Assembly (NCBI GenBank): GCA_019787685.1
Contig: JAHNUO010000013.1
Coordinates: 186,001-250,000, forward strand
Reading direction: 5' to 3'
DNA length: 64,000 nucleotides
Source: Chiua virens
Taxonomy: Eukaryota; Basidiomycota; Agaricomycetes; Boletales; Boletaceae
A program made the translations under genes and the position numbers. How positions within the stretch are numbered: position 1 is the first letter of the stretch; every line of letters begins with the position of its first letter. Of this stretch, positions 45,556 through 57,810 are shown one piece after another. The notes under the pieces are model-generated. The model did no database searches. It was not told where the DNA came from and saw only the letters and a list, made by a program, of their open reading frames with translations.

Positions 45556-48500
45556 TCATAATACACCATGCCCAGCCTTTGCAGCTGCTTCGAGTTTCTG
45601 CTGCGTTTCTACCATTTCCTCCTCCCATGCCTTCCACACAGCAGAATCTTGGGCCCAAAGTGCGTGGCAATCATGACAGCGTATGTAGTATGCTGTCGCC
45701 TGTGCACCGAATCCCAGCAATTCGCTGCGAACGGATGAGGCATGAATAACGTTCACACATGAAACGAACAAGTTTACACGTACAACTCAGGAAGCACATC
45801 ACCAACGGCATCGATATCACCTTGTGGTAAACAATCCTCACAAAACGCCTGAGGACATGTTTGGCATCTATTCGGGGATCACCAATTCAGGTCTGAGATA
45901 ACGGAAAGTACTTTTAGGAACATACCGGAACAGCATCCCGCCAGATTGCGCGGTGTTCCGCTTGCATTCCGCGCAATTATGCTGACTGCATGGAATCATT
46001 GGGAGCCTCTGTAGCTGCGCCCGTGTGATACCATGACAAGCGGGATGGAAAACTAGGTTCGGGGACGGGCTTGGCATCAGAAAGGTGGCGTGGGTGAGGG
46101 AATCTAGAGTCATACCTCGAGGACACTGACTGCACACAACCACTTCACCACCGTCTCTGCAATAGATGCACCAATCCTCGGAGTCATATTTGGCCTTAGA
46201 ACGCTTTTTGGGAGTGTTCTTGTTCTCATTTGTGGGCTGAAAAGGCACATTTAGAAAGGCACATTTAGGAAACCAGTGCGATCATGGAAACCTGGATATT
46301 TTGGTTGTCTTGGCAAAAACTCACCTCGTCACACGCCACGTAATCTGCCACCATATGCATACCATCCACCATTACAAGCCGATCCGTGCGTGCGCGTTTC
46401 TGCACTTCTTTCCACTCTTGTGCAATCTGTTGGTTGCTCTGTGGTCGACTGACTACCTGGCCTTCAAACAGTCGGCTTTGGACTTGAACGACACCGCTGA
46501 GTAACCGGCTTTCCTCCTCTTCGATGTCTCGAAGAAGCTTTTCGTCTTCTTGCTTGACCGCAGATTTATCTGATCCGTTGCCCCCATTGGAGAGATCTTT
46601 TCTCATCCGCGCGTTTCTTGTACCTTCTCTGGCCCTCGACTCCTCCAGAATCGCATCAATCGGGGCATTCAAAAAGCGCCCAAAGTTCATGCCAGTTTCC
46701 TCACCGGAAATGGCACTGCTACCCCTACGCAAGATATCCATCACTTCAGTCTTTTTGAGCTTCTGGGCCTCCTCATCGGATTCCTTCCCGTCATGGGTCG
46801 TATTCGAGGACATGACTTTGAGAGAAAGAAATAGTTTACGGCGGATACGGTCGAGCATCTGGTCCTCGACACTTCCTCGACAGATCAGTCGATACACCTC
46901 ATAGTTCGGTGAGCTCATACAAAAGGAGAGTAAGGGGACGAATTCACCTTAACGACCTTCGTCTGCCCAATGCGGTGTGCTCGTGCGATGGCTTGCAAGT
47001 CATTTTGTGGATTCCAATCAGAGTCACACATGATTACTGTGGACGCCTTGGTAAGGTTTATACCTACATGGGTCAGAAACTTTTTTTGTAAAATGCAACC
47101 TAATTAATTTTGGACCAACCTAGACCTCCAGCCTTTGTGGACACCAGAAAGACTTTGTACGCTGTAAGTGTGGATATTCAGCAGTGAAGACACGAGAACG
47201 GTGCGTCCACTTGCGCGATTTCTCCTGTTGGAACTGGGCCAAAAGGTAAGATCAGGTCTGGTGTTGAATGGTTTTATACGCACTAGCTTAATGTCCAAGG
47301 TACGCCGAGGTCGGTTGGTACTTCCGTCCAGGCGAGCATAGGGTATATGGCGAAGCTCCATAAAATCCTCTAGTAGGTCTAGCATGCTACACAATGGCTT
47401 ATCAGAGCAAGTCCATGTTGGAAGTCGGCTGGGCGTACCTCGTCCATTGCTATAGCAAGTGAATCAGAGCAAGGCGCATCCTAGATCTCAGAGGACATAC
47501 AGAGAATATAAGAACGCGCTCGTCCTTGGGAAGAATGTCGGAAAGGAGTTTATCAATGGCAATAAGCTTAGAGGAAGATGCAACAATATGCTCTCCAATG
47601 TCATACGGCGATGGCGACGCGTCCTCGAGCAGGTATGGACTAGAATCATTTCAGAAGACGGAATTTGGGTGAGACAGAACGAGGCGTACTGGTCACAGAC
47701 TTTACGCAATTGCATCAGCAAGTTCATGAGCTTCTTCCAACCTGTGGAACAGAACGTCAACGGACCCGCTCTTCCCTCCAAAGACGTCCCAACTTACGGT
47801 TAGCTTCCCCACCAGCCGTTCGCTTCATCTGACTCGCGATCTGTTCTCTAACTTCCCTTCGCCCTTCGCCTTCCGGACCATCTTCCAATTTGCTGGTGAA
47901 TATCTCTTGAAGGTCCAAGGTGTCCATCCGCGTTAGCAAGCGATACGTCCAGAACCTTTGAGCCTCGGTCATGGGTATAAACACTGTCAACTCTTCGCGA
48001 GGTGGAACGCTGATCTCCACAGAGTCTTTCGTGCGACGCATCATGATCACCTTGAGAAGCTCTTGAGACGTTTTAAGTATGGGAATCGAATAAGTCCCTT
48101 TCGTAAGGTTGAAAGAATCGCGGAAGATACGCTCCGAGGCAACCGTAAAAACCATGGGGTATAGCCAGTGTAGGAGACTCCAAAGCTCGACCAAGTTGTT
48201 CTGTACGGGCGTGCCCGTCAAAACTAGATCATACAGAGAATTAGTCGATCGTTCGAGCCTGACATCAAATGGATGGGCATACTCAGTCGGTATAGAGAAC
48301 CCAATCCCTGGATCTTGCTCGACACCTGGGTCCCGGAGTTCTTGATTCTGTGGCCCTCATCGAGGACACAATAAAACCATCGTCGGGTTTTGAACCAACT
48401 GTCATCGGCAACATACGCATCATACGTTGTGATACAAATGTCAAACTTGATTTCGTCGTTGCGGATCGCCGTTCTGAGGCGTTCTCGTTCAGCCTGGGTA

Positions 48501-49577
48501 CCATGATACCGAAGAACCTGCAAAGAAGGCAACCAATGGGCAGCCTCCTATTATAATCGACTGTTAGCATTTCACGAGGACAGATAAAAGGGAAACAAAC
48601 ATTTTGCCATGACGACAAAACGGAAAGAGGACAAATGATCAGATGAGGGTCCAGAGTGCCTTTCAACTGTTCTCTGATGTACGCGAACAAGGAAAGCGTC
48701 TAAAGAGCGGTCAGAATACGGACCATATACGAAACGTTCAGTCCAAACCTGCAATGTCTTGCCGAGACCCATCTCTGGAAAGCATCATCAGACCAGTGTG
48801 ATACGACACACACCCGCGAACCCACCGTCGCCAAGGATGCAGTTCATCCCTGCAGAGGAAAACGTGTCACCATGTGCACTACCTGTAACGTGAACCCTAC
48901 CATTGTTATACATATAGACGAGGAATGCCAAGCCTTGCAGCTGAACACGAGTCGTACTTGAGCGGCCCGATGCCACCGCGACACGAACGACTGTACGCAC
49001 CTGATAATCCTTCATTTCACCCCCCTGAATCAACGTTGGCTGTTCTGTCAACGCGTGGAACGGGACATAGGTCACGTTCCCCTCCAACTCTGCAACCTCC
49101 TTGCGGAGCACGTCGAAAAAGTTGGTGGAAGGCAAGAGTGGTTGAAAGAGGTTTCGATGAGAATACAACCAACGTCGTTTTGATGCCTCTAGGGTTGCGC
49201 GCTTCGCGTTGATCACGATCGTGAGCTACACACCCGCATCAAAAATATGATCGAGACGGATCAGTTCCCCGGGTACAGAGAGAATTCCAAAGGCGGAGGC
49301 GCACCGCTTTTTTGTTTTGCATTTTTTGCTTCTTTTGCGTTTCTACGGGCGCGTCATTCTCTGAGATCGAGAGTGTGCGTGCGCGTTTGGCATTACGTGG
49401 AGGTATGATGATGGTATCGAGTTTCAACTTGTGTGGGGTATGGTCTGGTGGCGTCGCGTCCCCGACAACGGTGGTGCTTCGTGTCAGACTCGATGCACCG
49501 ATGACATCGAGCTCATCGGTGCCAAATTCACTATCAAAGGCAACGCGACGTGCTTGGCTTGCGTTCGGTGTCGCCAT
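45556..49577 (-). CDS. SNF2-family chromatin remodelling ATPase with C-terminal PHD finger
   Basis: A nuclear DNA-dependent ATPase that moves or restructures nucleosomes. The start at 49577 ([19 protein letters not shown]) leads to a basic, disordered N-terminus. Helicase part 1: [19 protein letters not shown], Walker [12 protein letters not shown] split by an intron, [32 protein letters not shown] and [19 protein letters not shown]. Part 2: [63 protein letters not shown] and [18 protein letters not shown]. The C-terminus carries a PHD finger ([19 protein letters not shown] to [14 protein letters not shown]). The ATPase core resembles the ISWI/Lsh group, but HAND-SANT-SLIDE is absent and a PHD is present instead. 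One intron (47162-47214) uses a GC donor, and an 11-nt exon (47439-47449) encodes QWT. Confidence 0.88.
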
Positions 49578-51505
49578 CGTCGTGTGGTGCAGTCAAGAGA
49601 CGCACTGTCAGTTGCCGCTTTTTGGGCCAGTTTAGGGCGGGCTAAGACGCGTCGTCTCCCAAATTGACTTGGTGGCTGTGTAAAATAACTACTGCTCGAA
49701 AAGAATGATCAATCATTACATACATATGTATGTAATAATTATTGATAAATAACACATCGATATGGATAAATCTACTTTACTTCAGAGTTTCTCTTAACAA
49801 ACCACTCAGACTGACCATTTTTGCGCCGAAATGATCTCGATGGATTCTCAGAGATCAGTATGAGTCGGACTCGGAGGGGTGCGATTAACAACGAAGTCGG
49901 CGCTGTTGTATTCACAACCAACCCCATCCGACCGATACACTTGGGAAGCAACTCAGGAAGGGTAACGGCACTCGTGTGGGACGATCACTACTCACTGCTA
50001 ATGAAGTACCGACCGGGACCTGGGAAATCGCGGGGGAATGGAAATTGATACACACCCGTTGTTAGATCGACATCACCCACTACTCGCGCTAGTGACCAGC
50101 TGGCTCAATGGTAATGGTGAGCGATCCGGCTGAAATACGTACTATATCGATCAAAACCTAATCTACCCCTAATTGGTATCGTTCAATGGTTGCTTTCGGG
50201 ATCCCGCTCATTTCTTCTAGCAATATCGACCCTTTCAGTGGGAAGAACGCGGTGTAAGGAGCAGATCGTTGAAGAACGTGTCGACATACCACCTGACGTT
50301 AATCATTCCATTCGCGAGCGACCACGCGGTAAGCACATTGGCGCTGGGATCTATGTATGCAAGTTCTGCAAACCCCAAAGCAGCCTCGGAATGCGGCACG
50401 TTGGCCAGTATCGCAAGCAAGGATACGAAATATTGGGAGATCATGATGAAAATACTGAAAAGCATGGGAGGGAGACATGCATACTTGTAGCTTTCTGGAG
50501 CCTGAGTGTCAAGGATGGATGATTGCCAGCGAGCTGTCCGAGCTTCAGGAAAAGAAAGCACACGACTGAGAGTCTGAAACATACTGTAAGTTGAAACCAT
50601 CAGTTGAAACGAGATACAGCTCGGTCGTGTCACTGTGAGGCTCAAGTTTGCAGAGGCGGATAGATAAGATTCTTGCCGTGGCGGCTGAGAGTTTTTTAGG
50701 ACGTGTTAGCTTTAAAGAAGCAACCGATCAAGAAGACAGCAATTCCCCTGGCCGTTACGGCTGTTTCAGAGACTATTAATATGATAGAGGTGGAGGATAG
50801 GGTAATACCACTGGCTCGGATGAGACTTATCCCGGTAATTAAGCTTATAGTCCAGTTTCAGTCTGACAGAATTCCGAGATAGTAGTAACTGACAGCTGAC
50901 ATCATGCTTGGACTCAGGCTGAGTTAGTCTGGCCCTTCGACTTCAAGAGCATCCGTTCAAGTCTGAGTGCTAGCATCAGTGCATAGAGTGCAAGCTCACT
51001 AGCGTTCACTACTCAGTCAAGACCATCAGCTTCCGTTGTGGCCGGAAATCGGAGGATTGACGTGCGACAGTGGATAAGGAAAGTCCATGTATCCAGAGAG
51101 CTATAGGTCGAATGTAGACCTACATTGCAAAGCGTTCAAGTTGTGGCGGAAGCAAAGTGAGTAACCCCACGCTACTAAAAATGTCAATGAACCTGAGAGG
51201 CTGAAATAGAAGTCTCTCATTGACATTGGATAGCCTCGTGTTTCAAATTCCAAGTGACACGTAGTAGGTGATGTTGATATGAATCATGATCACTTTGCCA
51301 CCCCGAGTACATTTACAGTACTGTCGTCGCATTGAAGATTAGGGACTCGGAGTGCAAGCCCCAGCTTGCATATTATCATGGTCGCGGCAGCTACTGACCA
51401 ACTCCATCCAATGATATCTACATAGGGCACTTGCGTATTTCTAATAAAGCGAGAGAGTCGATGCCCTGACATGATGACCGAGCTACATGAGGTCATGGTG
51501 TACAT
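49578..51505. other. Intergenic, SNF2 promoter side and EMC1 3' side
   Basis: No gene is firmly supported. A minus-strand frame at 50235-50645 (136 codons) has one hydrophobic stretch (LFSIFIMISQYFVSLLAILA) and might be part of a small membrane protein, but I see no matching exons. The region 49690-49770 is AT-rich. Confidence 0.4.
49715..49736. repeat. 22-bp perfect palindrome
   Basis: The 22 bases read the same on both strands, centred on the catatg at 49723-49728, with no spacer. It sits about 140 bp upstream of the SNF2 start codon in an AT-rich patch, so it could be a dimeric factor site or a cruciform-prone element. Confidence 0.5.
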
Positions 51506-54500
51506 TCATTGGTACCACCGTTCCCTCAGCTTTTTCCTTCGAACCATCGGCTTCGTGATCGCGATCGCGACAACCAGCCCAACCACCGTAAACACCAGTT
51601 GTACCTTGTTGAAGTTTTCAGAAAGCACATCGAATGTACCAGACGTCGCGACGCGCGTCAGGAACAAATCGGTGCCCACCGCAAGCACGAGAGATGTCGA
51701 TTCGAGTAGCGACGGCGCAGTCATGATCTGCCGCACATCGGCCACCTGACCAAGATCGTCAGCAAATCTCGTGAAATGAGGAAACTATAAGACATAAACA
51801 AACCTCATAATAGTGGGACAACACAAGCCGCCCATCGTCCGGCAGTACTGGGTCGTACTGCACGAGCATTTCCTCCGTTTCTTCGCTGGTTGGTTTTCTG
51901 TTCGGTCGGCGCGGGTTCAACAGACGTCGTGGAATTGAATGAATACTGTTTTTATGACTTGATGCTGCGCGAATGAGACACGAGGTAGAGATCACTCTTA
52001 AACGATCACGACCTACCTATAATATCCTTGGTCGATACTCCGAATTTCGTCGTCGTCGTCGCAATAGCAGTAACGCGATGCGGCATTGCGAAAGCTTGTT
52101 CATATACTGAGAACTCGATGGTCTTGTTCGAATACGAGGTGATGTCCGAACTGTTCACAAGATGTGGATCTCTCAGCGTATCGGATATCAAGATGCACGC
52201 ACCTTGAAATCTTCTGGTCCGGTCCATACCCCTCATACATCTCCACCGAGACAACACGATAACCCTTGGCACCACCGACTTCGTTACTATCATCATAATA
52301 CGAATATACCAGCCAATTTTCATCCAGGACGGCTTTGATGTCGCATTTCTCATCGACGGCGGGCAACGAGACGTGGTACAATACCGTTCCCTTCACAGTA
52401 TCGACCACGTGCAGACCACAAGATGACGAGGAACCGCGCGACGGAGCAGATATCACCACAATCAGGTGGGAGTTTAGATATTTGTACAACGTGGTCCGAT
52501 CTCCCTTCACCCTCCCAACGCTCGCCACGTCGCGGTGCTTGTGGGAGCTCCTGATAATCGAGGCCACTTCTTCGTCTTCGCCAAAGGAAACACCCCATGT
52601 TGGGAAGGCAACGTGGAAGAATGATAGCTCATCATTCAAACCCAGCTGGTGACCAAGGACTTGTGTGCCAGCTCGCAATGCAAGGTGGATTTTCGGGGCC
52701 AACTCCGTTAGGGAGGCACGTGTGTCAGGGGTGTCAGGGTAAAGTCGGACCTGGCGGGCGAGTTTAGACGAATACATTACTATAGTAACACATCTGGGAC
52801 TGACCTGTAGGAATTCATCCAGCATCCCAATCGTATCCTTGCTATCAGGGACAACGAATACATCTATCAATGGTCCGGCAATCGTATCCACGCCTTCCAA
52901 GGGGCTGACCCATCTGCCGTTCGCACCTTTGACATTGATGCGAGCATTTTCGATTCCTCCGTCAGTTGATGTGACGGTCTTGATGTCCTCTCCCGTGAGA
53001 GGGTCAAAGTGGAAAACAACAGTGTCCACCAATGTCTATCCAGAGTGTCCGTCAATCAACCAGAAGCAGGACCCAAACCCATAGAAAGGAATACGAACAT
53101 TATCAGCGACTCTCTGGGTGATCAATGCTATCCCTTTTCGAGCTTCAGGAACACCTTCCGTTCCTGTCTCAGCACCGCGCACCACGACTGCCTTCACGGG
53201 CACGATCCTCCCACCGACCTGCCTTGCCCACCCAAGCCCAAGGATTCGACTCCACACAATCGCCCCAGTTGAGGTATCCAATGCAAAAATCTTCCCATGT
53301 GCCGTCGAAGTAATAAGTAGCTGACGGAAAGAAAAGGTATCACGGACGAGAGCTGCAGGAGCATCAGGAAAATGCGGAGGGACAAAATGGGGTATCGTGA
53401 ATGTGGAAGGGACAGATGAAGCCAATGAGATTGGAGAAGATGGAGACGCGTATGACCCTGTTACAAATCGTGTCACAAAATGAACGATGTAGTGGGGTAG
53501 GTTCTGAAAAGACGAGTTAGTACAATGATCAGTGATCTAGCTAGAAGTAATCGCACCTTGATATCCTTAACCTGTCGTACAATTTTGTTCCAAAAGCTTT
53601 CGCTCGTACCGCCAGCTCCTACACCGCCTAAAACCTCCTCTCTTGTAGGCGGCAGCTCGATAACGGTAGCAGTTTGCACAGTAGCAAGAGCCTCCTCGCG
53701 GACCCACTGAAGCACATCGTGGTCCCACAACTGCAGAGATCCTGTTGAAGTTACAATAAAGAGTTTATGGGTGGTCTCGTTGATCGACGTGGGTGTAGGG
53801 GAAGAGGGAGAGAACGCGACCTAAACAAAGGTGAGATTGGCGGGGAATAAGAACGAACCCAAGACGCATACGTGTTTGATAGTACCGTGTTCATAGGTAT
53901 CAAAGGGGACTGGGAAGGCTGTCCTTTGGCCAGTTCCCTCGATCAAATTTGCTTCGAACGTTTCATGAATCGCTTGCTACAATTTGATTTGTCCTTCTCG
54001 AACGTGTCCAATAAAACGAAGCACGTACGTTATGAATGTTGGACCAAGCCACCTTGCCTATACATGGGTTCCCGTTCTGGTTCAGCGTCGCAAAAAAGTG
54101 TGACTCTGGGATAGACGCGGATGGTGTCTGTATGTGTTTCACTCAGTAAGTAATTCTTCGCCCAACCCTCATCAACCAAATGCGACTTACCACGTCGCCA
54201 AAGTCCCATACCCGACCCATTGCCGAACCGCGCGTTTCATAACCCAGAAGTTCTGCAACACCGTCGTCCCGGAGAGCCATAAACAATCCATGTCCCAAAA
54301 GGTCGACATCTCGTATGCGTTTGTACGACGTGTTAGGAATGGTCTGAACTTTGCCTTTGAGAGAAGGAGAAAGTGCAGCCGAGAAAAGAGATAGAGGTGC
54401 ATCTTTTGATGTGGCCGATGGTGAAAGCCAAACCAGAGCGGGCCCAAAATCATTAGCATTAACATCGGAACGCGTACTCGTCGTAGAGGCTTTAGAAGGG

Positions 54501-55370
54501 CCGAGCAAGAGGAAATCCGTCAAGGCACTGGCTATGTTTGCTGGTATGTTCGCAGTGGAGATAACTTCCCCCGTGGTTAAATCTAGCGTCGTGACGTGTA
54601 GCGTGTACGATGCGACGGATTTCGCGAAGCCTGCGACGTACAGCGTCGAGGCGGGGGTATCGGCGTAGATCTGAGTGTACATGACGAGGGAACTAGGAAA
54701 GCTCGATGTGGGTGCACGGTTATATGCACGTCTTGACTCACCCTTGGTCTTCCGACTGCCATTGCCATACCATGTCTCCGGTACGGGAATGGATGTATCG
54801 CACCGTATCCCCGTTCGTGAGCACGACTGCGTGGTCCCCACTCTGAGCCAACGCGATACCAAGCGTGGGTTGGTCGTTCGCTTTGGCTTCGGTGGGAGGG
54901 TGCAGCCGGGTTTCACGCACAAGGTCGCCTGTCGATATATCGTAGACGCGCAGACTGGACCCAGCGGGCCCGGAGAGCGCATATATGCCTGAGATATCAT
55001 CAGCGAGAGCGCGTACACCGACATGAAATAAAACGCACTGTCGCCGTGCACTTTGAATCCCATGATGGCATCCTGGGCATCGTGTATGCTTCGCCAGACT
55101 GCAAGAACCGGGGTTACGGTGTTGGACAGGGAGAACGAAACCAAGCAGACCTATGCGCCCATCGGTAGCGTTGAGAGCGGCAAGCACGTTATTACTGGTA
55201 GCCGTAAGTATGAGGTTGTCGTAGAAGACGGGCTTTGTGAGTTGAGAGGTGTAGAGGGGAACACCGATGAGTTGGGTGTACCAGTCGACAATGCCGACTT
55301 CGGACTCGTGAATGGCCCGTGCACTGAGTGTGAATAGCGAGAGTAAGAGGAGACGTCGTAGCAGCTGCAT
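51506..55370 (-). CDS. EMC1: ER membrane protein complex subunit 1
   Basis: The large lumenal subunit of the EMC, an insertase for tail-anchored and multi-pass proteins in the endoplasmic reticulum. The start at 55370 ([19 protein letters not shown]) is a signal peptide followed by [16 protein letters not shown] and the PQQ-like beta-propeller N-terminus ([57 protein letters not shown]). The middle has the [16 protein letters not shown] and [18 protein letters not shown] segments. The C-terminal EMC1 domain is clear: [39 protein letters not shown], then [38 protein letters not shown] and the single membrane helix [14 protein letters not shown] before a basic tail ending WYQ. Length and order match the family. 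The 5' end faces a phosphatase gene 66 bp away. Confidence 0.92.
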
Positions 55371-55436
55371 GACGAGCGCGTTGTGAGGGACAGCGACGGT
55401 GAAGTTCCCACATTGAGTTTGGTCAGCACCGTCACG
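55371..55436. promoter_or_regulatory. Bidirectional promoter between EMC1 and the phosphatase
   Basis: The start codons of the minus-strand EMC1 and the plus-strand phosphatase are separated by only these 66 bp. Both 5' UTRs must be very short or run into the neighbouring gene. No TATA box is present, as expected for housekeeping genes. Confidence 0.6.
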
Positions 55437-56840
55437 ATGACATACGACCCCGACAAGTGGATCGACCAGCTCATGGCCTGCCAACACCTCCCAGAGGTAG
55501 ACATGAAGGTCCTCTGCGACACCGTCCGGTGCATCCTCATGGAAGAGTCCAACATACAACCCGTCTCGTCCCCCGTCACGATATGTGGCGACATACACGG
55601 CCAGTTCTGGGACCTCCTCGAACTGCTCAGGAAAGGCGGAAACGTCCCAGAAACGAGCTACATATTTATGGCACGTCGCCGTCGCCGTCTGTAAAGTAGC
55701 CCGCGTTTAATGCACCACTGCACATAGGGCGACTTTGTGGATCGTGGCCACTACAGTCTTGAGACCGTGTCCCTTTTGTTAGCCTTCAAAGCAAGGTAGG
55801 GAACTCTTCCTATGACCTGCTGTCTGCTCATTCTCGTACAGATACCCAGATAAAGTTACCCTCCTGCGAGGAAACCATGAGAGTCGACAGATAACACAAG
55901 TCTACGGATTTTATGGTCTGTATCGCCTTTTCACTTGTCAACCATCATCTGACTAATGAAAGATGAATGCCAACAAAAATACGGAAGCGCGGCAGTTTGG
56001 AAAGCTTGCTGTAATGTTTTTGACTATCTAAATCTTGCCGCTGTAAGTGCCTTTTCACCTCCTCTAACCCAGAGCTTGACATTCCGCTTGTCAGATAATT
56101 GACGGAGAGACACTTTGTGTCCACGGCGGACTCTCGCCCGATATACGCACGCTGGATCAAATACGAGTGTTGTCACGCGCCCAGGAAATTCCACATGAGG
56201 GCGCCTTTTGTGGTTTGTCGCATTACTTTGTTCTGCTCGGATGTGTTCCTAGTTTACCCCACACTGTAGATCTCATGTGGTCGGACCCGGAAGATATCGA
56301 TACATGGGCTGTCAGTCCGCGCGGTGCCGGTTGGCTATTTGGAGGAAATGTCACCCGGGAAGTGCGTGAATTTCTTCTCGCCTGCATGCCTTATAACCTA
56401 ACTCTGACCACGATAGTTCAACCACACGAATGACCTGACGCTTATAGCCCGCGCCCACCAGCTCGTTCAAGAAGGTTACAAATACATGTTCGACGAAGCG
56501 CTCGTTACGGTATGGAGTGCACCTAATTATTGCTATCGATGTGGGAATATGGCGAGTATATTAACGATCCGAGGGAGAGGGAATGGCGATGGCGGTCTAA
56601 GCAATGGCGAAGGCGGAAGCGAAGCATTAAATGGCGGCGAGGTCGGAAGATTTTTCACTGTATTTGGTGCTGCGGAAGAAAATGAGCGGGATAAGGGCAT
56701 GCAGACAAGAAAACTAGTGAGTATCTGTTTTGCGCCGCCCATGTTTATTACTGTCTTGCTTCGCGATTTGCATGCTATCCCCACTGACCTGTTTTTATCC
56801 GTCTTTGAATGCTCAGGGTACCATGCAATACTTTGTATAA
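55437..56840 (+). CDS. PP2A-like protein phosphatase catalytic subunit (PP6/Sit4/Ppg1 type)
   Basis: A metal-dependent serine/threonine phosphatase. The start [20 protein letters not shown] leads into the invariant motifs in order: [109 protein letters not shown] and [15 protein letters not shown]. The text is closest to PP6, while the longer tail (a Gly/Asn-rich insert, then [13 protein letters not shown]) recalls Ppg1. All metal ligands and catalytic His/Asp are present. The last residues are QYFV, not the usual YFL whose terminal leucine is methylated in this family. Intron 1 (55672-55727) has a GC donor (gcacgt), required for the invariant MGDFVDRG join. Introns are short and preserve frame throughout. 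Confidence 0.88.
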
Positions 56841-57183
56841 TTGATGCACGAATTTCACGATCAGCTGAAGACACGGAATGACGATATACCCCTGCATACT
56901 TGTCCTAACTGTATACCCGAAGGCGAAATGCAGTTTCGAGATTTCAACGGGGCGCCTACTTACCGAGTACCCATAGATTCGACACGATCAGTAGCCGAGG
57001 ATGGTAGCAGACTACGAAGATTTAGCTGTAGAGGCGACTTGAGGCATTCGAGTTGGTGGCTCGTATCAGCCCAGAGTCACGTTATCCAGTCAACGACGAT
57101 CCCGGAAGAACCTTTGTCTTGATCACAACGTATTCTTCGTTGCCTCTGCTATCAACTTCCTAGGTTGTACGGTGGTCGAAATA

Positions 57184-57300
57184 ATGGAAGATATCTTACG
57201 CGAGAACATGGACGCCCTGTTCGCCCGTGTGGCCGAAGGGAAAGCAGCACAATCAGCCGCCATGACGATGTCAGCGAGGCCGACTGTGTATGGTGTCTGA
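57184..57300 (+). CDS. Possible C-terminal exon of an unrecognised gene
   Basis: A 38-codon frame reads MEDILRENMDALFARVAEG and ends SARPTVYGV before a stop. It looks helical and coding, and the frame is open upstream to an acceptor (cttcctag) near 57163, giving CTVVEI before the methionine. I could not place a matching upstream exon in frame between 56841 and 57120. No family recognised. Confidence 0.25.
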   Translation: MEDILRENMDALFARVAEGKAAQSAAMTMSARPTVYGV

Positions 57301-57810
57301 TATGTGGGTATTTGTGTGGCTGGGGGAGAGACGGGTGCAGATCAGGGATCGCCATAGGGCAACGAAGGTTTGGGTCTCTGTTTCAGAATATCAGTAACAG
57401 TGTCGACGGCGCTGAAAGGTTGGTCCCTCACCTGATTCCCATAACTGATTGTAGACCACATTGATGAATTTGACCTCTTCGTCCAACGTCCAAGAGGAGA
57501 TAGACGCAGAATGCGATCGGAAGGTACAAGGCCAGCGCGAGTTTATCCCTAACTAATCCACCAATATTTGAGAGATGGACTGTGAGGCTCGCCGTACTGC
57601 CGATGACCGTTCCTCCCAATCGGAAGAATGGAAGTCACGGATAAAAGACCTAGCAATGAATGTTGCACTCGGCAATGAAGCGCTGAAGGGCAGGTGATTG
57701 AGGCTGACGGTGGGCGACGGCAAATATTAGTCCTCCTGACTAGTCGATGTACTGTCGGCGCATTTCAAGGTTTGCAGATCAAGATCTCCTGAGATCGTTG
57801 CGCGCGAATA

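Noticed and set aside
50235..50645. 136-codon minus-strand frame between SNF2 and EMC1
   Set aside because: One hydrophobic stretch only; no exon partners, no known family, so not listed as a gene.
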